DNA of 64,000 nucleotides from Paroedura picta (Eukaryota > Chordata > Lepidosauria > Squamata > Gekkonidae). The DNA lies in assembly GCF_049243985.1 (NCBI RefSeq), contig NC_135372.1, positions 74,735,818 to 74,799,817 on the forward strand, in the 5' to 3' direction. Positions 39,560 through 51,200 of this stretch are shown here, piece by piece. The notes under the pieces are model-generated. The model made no database searches and was not told the DNA's origin. It saw only the letters and a program-made list of their open reading frames with translations. Positions within the stretch are counted from its first letter, which is position 1. Each line of letters begins with the position of its first letter. The position numbers and the translations under genes were made by a program.

Positions 39560-40930
39560 CAAGGTCTCAGCACAGAGGTGTCAGGTTACAGCAGCAGCCA
39601 GCCAGAGGCCTTACAGCTGAGCAGGTAGAAAGCAGCCAGTGAAAGGGATGCCAAGTTGAAGCCAGGAGCTTTTAAGCAAGCAGGCAAATGGAAGTCAGAA
39701 AGCGTGGTCAAGGTCCAGTCCGGGTTAGAAGTCCAAGGAGTCTTACAAGCAGGTAACTAGGCAGGAGTCAAGCAAGAGGGGTGTCAGCGGTCACAGCTAA
39801 GCTCATGAGTTGCTTCCATACAGCCTCAGTTCTCAGCTGTTCCTAAATAGTTGTCTCAGCTGCCCTCAGACCTCATCCTGGGAATACTCATTCCCATCTA
39901 TTAATTGGAACCAGGCTAGTAAACATGCACTATGCCTTTTAGCTTCTCACTCACCCCAAAGATGCCTTCTGTGATGATTCACAGCTGTCACAGGGGAGCT
40001 GTCAGTCTGTAGGCTTTCTTAACCAGGGTTTTGTGGAACTCTGAGGTTTATTGATGGCCCTGGGAGGGTTTCCTGAATGGATGGAGTTAATTTTTCATAT
40101 ATTTTTTAAATTCATTATACATTTATAGGGTGATATGACCCTATCTAGTCATGTCGACCTGCTCCCCCTCCCAAAACAGCCAATGATATGCCTGGAAGGG
40201 CTGGAAAGGGAGGGGCCCCAGGTGGGCATGTACACAGCTATGCTTCCCATTCATATTCTGCACAATCACACGACTTCTGGGGTTTCTTAAAGCCTGAAGA
40301 ATTTTTCAGGGGGTTCTCAATGGTAAAAAAGGTTGAGAAAGTCTGGTGAGTTCCAACTGGTCTTGGGCAGGGCTGGTAATTGGTTTGGACAACTTCTGCT
40401 GGCACTTCCAGTTCAGGATCCTAAGCAGCCTGCTCCACCACTGGGCTTAGGCTGGGCAGGTTATCAGGTTGCTGTTTCTGACTCTTCCTGTTGGGGCCTG
40501 CCTGTGTTCTTTCTCCACACTTAACGTCCCCTCTAAAGAGTCCCCTACTGGTCTGAGGCTGACTCATGACAATAAATATTAAAAAAAAACATTAGAAAAA
40601 AATCTAGGCCAAGCTATGTATGCACAAAAGCCACTGACATACCCCCCCCCCAATATACAGTACAATCTTATGGAGATTATTTAAGTCCCAGGCCACTTAT
40701 TTCCATGGTTTTAGACTGAGCCTACTGCATAGGCTTGCACAAGTTAAATGTAAATATTGGATAACCTCCACACAGAGATTAATAGTCACCATTAATTGTT
40801 TCACTCGGTTATTCCTGTTATATTAATAATTTCCCTTAAACATTTGGAATGCTAGAAATAAAAAGTAATTGTGAGAATCTGTATATTTCCCTTTAAAAAG
40901 ATGTTTTAGTGGACTCGTGTGTGTTTCTCT
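39560..40930. other. Intergenic, nothing recognised
   Basis: A GGGTTTCTT-rich piece near 40000-40340 may be repeat-derived. No gene. Confidence 0.35.
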
Positions 40931-40934
40931 GTGT

Positions 40935-41135
40935 GAGAATGATGGTTGCCAACCTGCAGAAAGGGCCTGGCGATCTTCTGGACTTACAAATTACAGAGCT
41001 CAGTTTCCCTGGAGAAAATGGACTTTACAGCATTCTACTTGGTTGAAATCACTCCCATCCCCAGACCCCACCCTCCCTATACTCCATCCCCAAATCTCCC
41101 AGAATTTCCAACCCAGAGCTGGCAACTGTATGAGA
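40935..41135. repeat. GTTGCCA dispersed repeat, copy 2 (both ends present)
   Basis: Begins GGTTGCCAACCTGC and ends GAGCTGGCAACTG, so the termini are inverted. It contains CCCCAAATCTCCCAGAATTT, the complement of the GGAGATTTGGGGATGG block in copy 3. Confidence 0.75.
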
Positions 41136-41139
41136 AAGA

Positions 41140-43776
41140 AAACTAGGGTGTGATTTTAGAAAATGTGTATAGTTTCATATTATAAGAATGTTTTTAAAAC
41201 CAGCAGTATACACCCATCAATGTTTCATGTTACTCTGAGATAAAAATACGAAACCTTCAATACAACATCGCCTGGGTAGTTATGGTTTCACAGTAGCCTT
41301 AGTGCAAGAGCTTTCGTTAGTGGATCAAGAAAAATAATACAGCAGTGAAAAGCGACATACTACATGGAAACGATAACTAAATAATACCCTATCTTTCAGG
41401 GCATCTCTAGAAAGTTAAAAAAAAAACAGGGAGAAGCAGACCAAGAAATGAAAAGCAGGGATGTATTTTTCAGTTCTGCCATACAAAATAAACACATTTT
41501 TGTGCAAAAGATTTTTAAAGAGTTATTGTTAAGTGTTCAGAACATAGCATATGTTTATGTGTATCACCAATAGAAAAATCTATGTAATCTGAATTGCAAT
41601 AAACATAGTATTTGAAACAAAAATTACAGTGGTTTCAAAATAATCCAGACTGGTTATACCTGAATAGATTTCAGTAATACAAACTCAGTATTTTCTAATA
41701 CAAAGTTTCTAATTCACATTATTTGAAATGACATACAAAGGCTATCATAAACAATTCCAGAAAATTGTTGTATATATCTGATGGAATGTAGATGTCCCTT
41801 TTCAAGGCTATCACTACAACAGTTATGTGTTTACCTGAAATAATAAATATTCTTGGGCAAATTGATTGTCTATTATAAAATAAAAATTTAGATTTGTTTA
41901 ATTAGTGGGTTGCATAGCAACAAGGTACAAAAGTTCTATTGCAACTACAGATATAAAATAAAGAAATATAATTTTTCAGTCATTTATTTGATGCAATGTT
42001 GTGTATTTGAGAGAGCAATTTTAATCAGGTCTACTCAGAATCCTACTTATGTCTATTCAATAGGATTTGTTCCCAGCAGAGTGTTCTTAGGATTGCACTG
42101 CTAGCAGATGTTCTTTGATGGTTCTTGTAGTTCAGCTGTAGTTTGTTTACACAGTTCTGTACCATAAATATTTTGAGTTTATCCATGAATTTACATTCAT
42201 TACTAGGTAAGCAAAATCTTTGCTTAGGATCAAAATATGTATTATATGAGAGAACCATTACTGACTTTACCAGTCATGTTTCCCGGTAGAAAGTTGGTAT
42301 TTGCTGCTCTGGGCTGAGGTAGGGGATAAAAAGAGTATCAGTTGTATCAGTCTTTTCCCTACACCATAGGAAATATAAATCTGAGTAGATTGGAGATTAG
42401 GAAAACAATATAAAAGAAAAATTAATTCCCTCTCATCCCATTGATTGAATCCCCCTCCATTGCACCTGTTTTGTAGTTTTATCAGAAGATCTGATTATCC
42501 ATATAATGCATATTTGGTGAATTTTCCACATAATGCATAGTTTGCCTCTTAAAATAATTTATACACTTATTCTTCAAACTTGCCTTATTGTGTCTGATTC
42601 TTGTCTAAAATGGAAGTAAATGTTTGTTATTTTGATATGAATTTGGTCATCTACTGGGTTTTATGGTGTTTCTAGAAAAAAATAGCATGTCATTTTTCAC
42701 CAGGCTGAAATAAAAACAATGTTATCACTACTTTCGGCTTCTCCTAGTTTAGATGATAATCTTTTAACTATATTCATAGTTCATAGCACATGAAATAAAA
42801 CAAGAGTCAGACCACCATAGTTCAGGAGTGAAGTAAAGGGTCAATCAAGATGATATGCTGGAAGGTACTCAGAACATTTTTAAGTGTTAAAAAAACAGCC
42901 ACAGGGGTATTTGATTCAGTTCTTTTAACCTTAGCAATTTTCCTAACCCACAAAGATATAATTTGAGCTGTATTTTCTCCTTTAAGAAAACAGAATATAC
43001 TTCCTTCACTGGTGTAAACAGCAAGTCCAAGGAAGGAGTAATCGATCCTTCTTTCCTGAACAATAGTTTAATTGTAGTTTTTATTTTTCTGTATGTATTT
43101 TAGCTTTGCATTTAATTGTTTTCATGGTATAGGATTTGAGGGGGGGCTTAATGGTTTAAAATATTATTTTATGTATGTTTTAATCATTTGTTAGCTGCCT
43201 TGGTGGCCCTTATGAGAGCACAAATGTGGGATATAATTCTGTAAGATAAATTAAATGAAAATAAACTGGCATGGGAAAAGAATTAAAACCTCCCAATGCC
43301 TCCTCCCTGATCCATATCACCCAGCTTCTACTGTTGCTGCTTTTTATTAATAGCTCTTTCACTGTCTCATCTTGTTTTACTGTAACAGTTCTAAGTACTT
43401 GGCCATTACACTCCATTCATAACAGTGAAAATATTAATATACGTGTTCAGAATAATAAGGCTGCTGAGGCAGAAACCACTTGATTAATGCTATTGTGATT
43501 AAATAAAAGGTGACCCAGAATCAAGTCTTGTAAAAAACCACGCAGACTTTACCTCTCACTTATTTAAAATTTTGCCATAATAACTGTAAATTACATGTAT
43601 AATGAGGATGTCATTTTTTTTAAAATCATGCTTGCACCATTTTATCCTGTTAATAGCAAATAAACTTCACAGAAGATACTTATTGCAAATGTCTCTTTAT
43701 ACAACCAGATGAATCTCCAATAAAATATATGAATATAAATCTCCTCTACAATTTTCTAGTCTGTATTATAAAAAGT
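41140..43776. other. ROR1 3' flank / distal 3' UTR region
   Basis: AT-rich and free of recognised repeats for 2.6 kb, unusual for this window. A long ROR1 3' UTR may lie here, but I cannot place its end. Confidence 0.4.
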
Positions 43777-43782
43777 TTTATT
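43777..43782 (-). promoter_or_regulatory. Proximal AATAAA polyadenylation signal candidate for ROR1
   Basis: AATAAA on the minus strand 17 bases after the ROR1 stop. It is very close to the stop codon, so it may be unused or one of several sites. Confidence 0.35.
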
Positions 43783-43798
43783 TACAAAGCCCTGACAT

Positions 43799-45223
43799 TT
43801 ATATCTCTGCTGAAATCACAGATTCATTATGTCCATGAATATTGGAGTCTCCTAATAAAGATGCCTGTTTGGAGTCAATTTTGTAAGGCTTCTGAGTTTT
43901 GTTTCCAAACACAGTTATACTAATCCCACTTGGATGATTTGGCATTGACATATGAGAGAGCAAAGGAATATTAGCATCCTGATTGGATCCTGAAGAGGGC
44001 AAGCTAGTTACATGACCGGTGCTAGTTGACCCACTTGCACTGCTTGGTGAACGGCTCTTTGGTGGAGGACAGTGTTGAATTACCCTTGGTGGGCCTGCAG
44101 GTTGATAATGAGCAGCTGGAAAAGCAGCATATCCAGGAGGGATAGGATACCCATTGATAGGTATAAAACGCTGGTTTTGAGGCATTGGTGGGCCAATAAA
44201 TCCAGCAATTTGGCCTTGTGGTATACCCTGTGCTGGGAACATGAAATTAGGATATCTAGGGTTACTTAGGTTGCTAACTGGGCTTGCACTAAGAGAAGTT
44301 GTTTGAGTGGTAGCATTTCCACCAGAAGGAGTAGTGGAACTTGTATGACTTGACAGTCCTTCCCAGGAACGCAGCCTAGCATGGATATCTTTGAATCTTG
44401 GTCTTCGAGATGGCAGCTCATGCCAGCATTCTGTCATTAAGTTGTACATTCTTGGAGGACAGTCTTCTGAACATGGTAAAAGTTGTCGTTTCCTTACCAT
44501 TTCTATAACTTCTTGGTTGCTAAATCCGTAATAGGGTTGAAGACCAAAGCTGAAAATCTCCCACAGCACAACCCCAAAGGACCAGATGTCTGAATCAGAA
44601 GAAAACTTGCCATACAGGATCGCTTCAGGGGGCATCCAGCGAATGGGCAGGAGAGATTTGTTTTGAACTCTGTAATAATCTGCAGAGTATATTTCTCTTG
44701 ACAATCCCAGATCAGAAATCTTTATATAGAGCTGTTCTCCAATCAAAATATTGCGAGCTGCTAGATCCTTATGGACAAAAAAATGACTTGATAAATATTC
44801 CATCCCTGCTGCAATCTGGACTGCTATATGTAGGAAATCCCCATGATCCAGACTGGATTTTACAGTGCCATCTTCATCACTACTACATCCAACATCTGAA
44901 TGTGGTGACCTCATAATAAGAAATTCATGGAGATCCCCTTGGTTCATGTACTCAAAAAGCATGCAGACTGGCTGCTCTTGAGTCACAACACCAAGGAGAC
45001 AAACAATGTTAGGGTGATGGAGCTCTGCCATCAAAGAGGCTTCCTGCTGGAACTCTGCCCACTGCTGTGGATTGTTGCAGTCCTTTAGAGTCTTGATTGC
45101 AACTAACTGAGCATGGTCCATGCCTGGTAGATAAAGATGTCCCTTATAGATTTTGCCAAAGGCACATTCACCCAGCTCTTCCATAAAACGAACAGCAGAA
45201 AGAGGCAATTCCTTAGCTTTGCT
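43799..45223 (-). CDS. ROR1: ROR1 last coding exon: pseudokinase domain and tail
   Basis: 475 codons with TAA, after the acceptor TTAACAG; it begins [20 protein letters not shown]. Kinase domain about residues 11-285 of the exon. The Gly loop is GECAFG, the beta-3 Lys is kept (VAIKTL), the catalytic loop is HKDLAARN instead of HRD, and DFG is DLG (ISDLGLSRE). These are the changes known in human ROR1, so it is a weak or dead kinase. After it come Ser/Thr-rich, Pro-rich ([20 protein letters not shown]) and Ser-rich segments, ending in ESVISAEI. The start frame of the exon is fixed by the preceding exon. Confidence 0.98.
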   Translation of the reverse strand, partial: SKAKELPLSAVRFMEELGECAFGKIYKGHLYLPGMDHAQLVAIKTLKDCNNPQQWAEFQQEASLMAELHHPNIVCLLGVVTQEQPVCMLFEYMNQGDLHEFLIMRSPHSDVGCSSDEDGTVKSSLDHGDFLHIAVQIAAGMEYLSSHFFVHKDLAARNILIGEQLYIKISDLGLSREIYSADYYRVQNKSLLPIRWMPPEAILYGKFSSDSDIWSFGVVLWEIFSFGLQPYYGFSNQEVIEMVRKRQLLPCSEDCPPRMYNLMTECWHELPSRRPRFKDIHARLRSWEGLSSHTSSTTPSGGNATTQTTSLSASPVSNLSNPRYPNFMFPAQGIPQGQIAGFIGPPMPQNQRFIPINGYPIPPGYAAFPAAHYQPAGPPRVIQHCPPPKSRSPSSASGSTSTGHVTSLPSSGSNQDANIPLLSHMSMPNHPSGISITVFGNKTQKPYKIDSKQASLLGDSNIHGHNESVISAEI

Positions 45224-48200
45224 CTGTTAAAAAAAAAAAGGCAACAGGTGTCAAAGGTCATTTCGGGCCCATCTCATATTGTCATAGGTTTGAAACTACA
45301 GGAACCAATTAGAACAGTGGAGCAACAGTGTTTCTCAAAAAGACTTTACAGATTGCCAGTCTATAAAAAGGTCGGCTATGCGATCTCCAGTTTATATTAA
45401 AGGTAAAGATATTCCCTGTGCAAGCACCGAGTCATTTCTGACTCTTGGGGTGATGCCCTCTAGCGTTTTTCATGGCAGACTCAATACGGGGTGGTTTGCC
45501 AGTGCCTTCCCCAGTCATTACCGTTCACCCCCCAGCAATCTGGGTACTCATTTTACCAACCTCGAAAGGATGGAAGACTGAATCAACCTTGAGCTGGCTG
45601 CTGGGATGGAACACCCAGCCTCCTGGGCAGAGCTTCAGACTGCATGTCTGTTGCCTTACCACTCTGCATCAGAAGAGGCCCTTCCAGTTTATATTAGGGA
45701 TGTGGGAAAGAAAAAAAAACTAATATTTTTTGTGCTCAGGGATATTGAACTCCCACATTTTCAATATTTTCTGATATCCTGAATCCCAATATTTATATAA
45801 TATTTGGATTTGGTAAATATTCAGGAATGCTGAATTTTTTTCAGGTCCATGTCACTGAGGAATGTAAAGGGATCTTGGTCCCTTTAAATGCATTTTCTAC
45901 ACCAAGCCACACATTTGTGGTGTGGAGTGAACTCTGAGGCTAAAGGCATTTAAAGGGATTCCAGTCCTTTTAAATGCCTTCTGCAAGTTGACAGTTCACT
46001 CAGAAGGCATTTAAAAAATATTGCAATTCCTCTAAATGCCTTTCAACTCCAGGTATCAGGCAGTCCCAAAAAATCCTGAATATTTTTCAATAGCCAGAAC
46101 AATAGAAAGAATTTTAAAAGAAAAAATATTTTGATATGTTGTGAACTTTCATATTTTCACGAGTAGATGACAACTGTAATTAAGTGACAAGTCAATGGCC
46201 AGAGCCAATAGGAAACTGACACCTATCCTACTACTCACTAGAGTTAAGGATCAGTGCAATACTGCCAAAGCAATATCACAGAAAAGGGGGTGAATTTGCT
46301 ATGCTTTATCATCATCAAAAAGTGACATTAAGATCTGCATCCCAATTTTCCTGCCCACTTACAAATTTTAGATAAAACCTATGAATTAATATATTGCAGA
46401 GGCTTTTAAAAAAGCAGCCAGTTGACTGTGTAGTGATGGCAGGAAATTAGCTGTATTGTTGAGAAACAGATGGTTTATATTATACAAATCCTTTAGGCTA
46501 AAACTTGTTTAGGTCTGGCATATTGTAAATTATATTTTAGTAATGAAAGTGAAATGACCTCTGTCTAACCTCAGGCAGGGTTTGTCTGTTTTAGCCAACC
46601 TAGTGGAAAACTATGTGAAGAAAATGAAGTTATAAAGTTTTGGCAGGAAGGGGGTTCATTTTGAGTTAAGCATTTATAAATCTGCTTAGTTTTTGTTTGA
46701 CAAGCATTTGTCATGTGGTGATGTACAAAATGCAAAGATGTGTAAAACACATATGAGGCATTAAGCCAAAGTAAACCAAGAACAAAGGGAATCCAGCAGG
46801 GACGCCCCGGCTGCATCAATTGCTTCTGTTGGGGAGGTGACAAGATTGGATACAATTTACTACATTCTATAAGGTAATTAAAGCTGCAATCTTAAAGAAC
46901 AGTTTCCTGGGAATAAAAGTCACTGACTAAAATGGAACTGACTTCTGGAGGGAGCTGCTTAGCTTGGTTCCCTAAATTCTTACATAAAACCAACGTTTTT
47001 AGTCCCAATGTTAACATTTTGCATTGAAACAGTAATAGTATATCTAACCTCAAGAGAGATCCATATTCAAAAAAGCTTTTCTGTATTTTATGAGGGCAAC
47101 GTATTTTAGGAAAATCATAGCAATATTATCTTTTTAAAAATATATATTTATAAATGGCAGCAAGGTAGAGTGAACAATTAGGAAATTTAGAAATAAAAAA
47201 TGAAATATATCCCCTCCAACTTAATGCGTAGAGCAGTGGTCCCCAACTGCCCGCCTGTGCATGCTGGGCATGCGCGGCTGAAATCGTGCATGCGCGGCAT
47301 GCACGGTGAAAGTGTCGCGCATGCGTGATTTCGCCCGTGCATGCGCGATGCGCGGGCCTGATTCCCTCTACCCCCCTCCCACAGTAAGAAGCTTCCCGGG
47401 CCGCAAGCTTGCGGCCCGGGAAGTTTTTTACTGCGGGGGGGGGCGGGGAGAGGGAGCCGCAGACTGGCGCCAAGACCTTCGCGGCCCGGCACTGGGCCAT
47501 GGCCCGCGGGTTGGGGACCACTGGCCTAGAGTACTGAATGGGCCATTCTTCCCATTCCATCTCTCCCTGCCCCATAGTTGTCCTCAACTTTCCATGCCCC
47601 ATACAGAACAAATGAACACCACTCAGTGTTCATCAGGAAATTTCTATGGGGTACGGTCACCTTAAAACAATACTATTTTCCCCTGCATACCTGGGGATTC
47701 TTCCAAATATGCCAAAATTCTTTCCTCATCTGTGAAAATCTCTGTTTTGCTTCCCTATTGTGAGCACTCAGCAATCTTCTGATATTACAGGGAACAAGCT
47801 AAGACCCACAATGAACTAGAGGGTGGTTTAATACAGATATAGGCAAGGTTGTGGGATGGCTGCTTTCTCCAGGGAGCATCTTCTGGGGGAAGGGGAATTT
47901 GTAGGAGGGGCCAAGAAGGGGGGCAACTGGGGTGCAGCTTAACATCTCGGCCAGGAACTTGGGGATGATCCTGGATGCCCAGGTCATGATGGGCCAGGTC
48001 ATGGAAGTAGCCTGCATGGCATTTTACCATCTTTGTGAAGTGAGGCTACTAGCACCCTACCTGCCCTTGGACTGTTGGGCCACAGTGATTCATGCAATGG
48101 TCACCTCTAGATTGGACTTCTGTAACTTGCTTTACATAGTCCTACCCTTGTCTTTGACCCCAAAATTGCAGCTGGTACAGAATGGAGCTGCTAGGGTCAT

Positions 48201-51200
48201 CACAGGTACAATTTGAAGGGCCTAGTGCTGAGGCAGCGGTACTGGTTGCCAATTTTAGGCCAGATCAAGTTCAAGGTTTTTATTTTAACCTTTAAGGCCA
48301 TCCACGGCTTGGGCCCCACTTATCTGAGTTACTGCTTATTATGCCCCTCGCAGGATACTTCGGTCTGTGGGTGCTAATCCGTTGGTGATTCCTAGCCAAG
48401 GAAAGTCTTTGTTCTCGACAAGGGCCAAGGCCTTTTCAACCTGATGGAATAAGCTCATGGGAGAGCTAAGGATCCTGATGCAGCTCTCAAAGTTCTGTAG
48501 GGCCTGTAAAACAGAGCCCTTCCACCAGGTCTTTGGTTGAGGCCAGAGGCAGGAATATTAAGAGCTCCTCCACAGGCAATGACAGAACATCAGCAAACCT
48601 TACCCGGTGGTAGATGGTTGTATGGATAGGTTGGTTGGGGTGGGTGGGAATATTGCCGCTTGTCTTTTGTAGGTTGTGTAGTTTTAATGTTTGTTTGTTT
48701 TTTAAATAGGAGTTTTATGTATACAGTTGCAACCTGCCGCAAATCATTGTCAAGAGTGGCAGGATAAAAATTGAATAATTAATTAATTAATTAATGTTGT
48801 GCAATTTCTCACCTACTCTTTTGTAATTTGACACATGACTACTCTCAACATCCATCCCTCTTCCTCAAGGTTTTTTTTTTTTTTTTGGCAGAGGTCTTAC
48901 TGATTCTTTTGCTTAATTTACAAATATTTGCCAGGGTATTCCCTGAAAAAGTAGACCTTTCTCCCCAACCTAGTCTGCATGCAGTCTGGTTTTGCTGCTT
49001 TCATGACTGGCCCAGAAACTAGCCCATTTAGCATGATGGAATAAATGATTTGATAGAGACCAAAATGCTAACATTTCTTTTTAAGACAAATCTACAGACA
49101 GTCTGACTCTCAGAGAGTATGTGGGACACATGCCTGCTCTGGGGCTACTTGATCAGGGCCCCCTCCCTTGCACACACCCTGAGGCCGGCATGCCGCTGCC
49201 AAGGCCTCGGGGCTGGGGCAGCCACTACCTCAGCTCGTTCAGGGTACTCAGCAGATGGCTAGGTCCCCAGGTTCAGCACAGCTGCTGGTTGATCCCTCTA
49301 CATCTTCTAGTGCACTCTGTGGGTGGGACTATGGACATCATGTCTATATTCATTTCCATGTGACGAGGTGCGCCAGAAGATGTGTCCCACTTCAAGAAAA
49401 AAAGTTTCATGTCTGTAATGAAGCATTTCATTCTCAGTGACATTTGTATGGTTGTACCTTTGGCTTGTATGCATTTAGCATAGACATCTCTACATTTTGC
49501 CCTCTGACATGCTTGGGCTGCCTTTGAACAGGTGGGGAGGAAGACTTCTGGTTGTTGCGACAAATACAGATGAAGAAAAACAACAAGGCAATAGCCAGAG
49601 GAATTGTAACACTTGGCACCAGAATATATAGGATTTCCATTTTATTCTTCTCCTTGGAGTCCTTTGTGTCTAATTCAGAAAAACAAAAAAAGCAAGAATA
49701 GTTACAATAATGGAGTGAAAACCATAAAGTCACTTACAAAGATGGAATCCTGGTAATATTATTGTAAGCTACTTTTTACCACAAATGTTTAAATAAATGA
49801 ACCATATATTTAACCATATTATGTTGAATCAGCTTTTATTCAAAAACATTCACTTTTTTCTATTCACTTCAGGTCAACATGGCTACCTGCTTGAATCTTT
49901 CTGTTCACTGTTTAGCCTTTTGACTGAACAGTCATATTATAAGAACTAGCTATCCCTATTATTGCTATGAACATGTTCAGTCTGATCTTCCAGGCAAGTA
50001 ACTAGTTGTAGCTTTCCATGGCAGAAACACCTAATTCCCTCACTATCCCTTATCCCTGCAGCCCCTTTAGACTCTTGAAAAGGCTGCACCATGAGCTGAG
50101 GGAACTGCATGGACAAGCAACCAAGCAGGAGGAGGGGATAACTCCAGGAAGGAAACTAGATAACCCCTCTGATATATTGTACCACCAGAGAATTTATCAG
50201 ATTCAGTACCTTGGCTGAGAAAAGCTTTTTTTAAAGTCAATATTATTTTTCACCAATGTAATCAATAACTACAGGGTATCAAGTGAATTTTGTGGAGCAC
50301 TTCTTAAATGCCTTAAAAGTAATTATCTTTATAGTTTCATGTATCTCCAAAAGGCCTGACATATACCAGGGACCTTGTTGAATGCTTGAGCACTGAAGAC
50401 TTTACACTAGTTAAGAAATGAGGAAAGCTTGGCAAAAAGAGAAATCTCCACTGTGGCTGTCCTGCACTGGGAGACAAACAAGGATTCTCAAGTACTCAAT
50501 GAAGGGCTAAATGTATTTGTACTGCTGTCGTCTGGCTCAGCAGCACTTTCTGCAGGTCAAAACCTTCTATCAATGAAACAAGCAAAGCCAGTTGTGTCTT
50601 TTTTTTTTGCACAAAGTGGGCTTCTATGAGCAATATTATACAAATGCCTACCACATAGCTCACAGGATGTCTAAACAGCCTATGAATCCTTACTGCAAAA
50701 TTTGGCTGAAACTTTCTGACTGAACTGGGAACCTGCCAACAATTCAGAAAGCCAGACAGGCATGCTATAGATTGGCCAAGCCAAATTAGATGGAATGTTT
50801 TCTCTATCTTTTAGGTAAAAGACGCATGTTAACACAGAGCACTTTAGAAGCCAGTATTAGTTGGGACACTGTAGATTATAAGAGTCAGCACTGTCTTACT
50901 TATATGAGCTCTTTTTTCTAAATTCAGCTGTGGATTAGTTGCTTTTTCTTCACTTTACTTCACCTGTTTTCCCAGCTTTATATAATCTCATTCTTATGCC
51001 ATCAATATGGCAGTCTGTGCCCATAATTATGTTTGTTCTAGGGCATGGGTTTCAATAAATGTGAATAAAAAATGCCAGTAATCTGGCATACTGGCTTTTC
51101 AGAATAGTGTGTTCCATACCCATTTGGAACTCCATACCATGAATTTTGAGAATTCAAAGGACCTTACATATACTATCCCAGTAAACCTTACAACAGTTCC

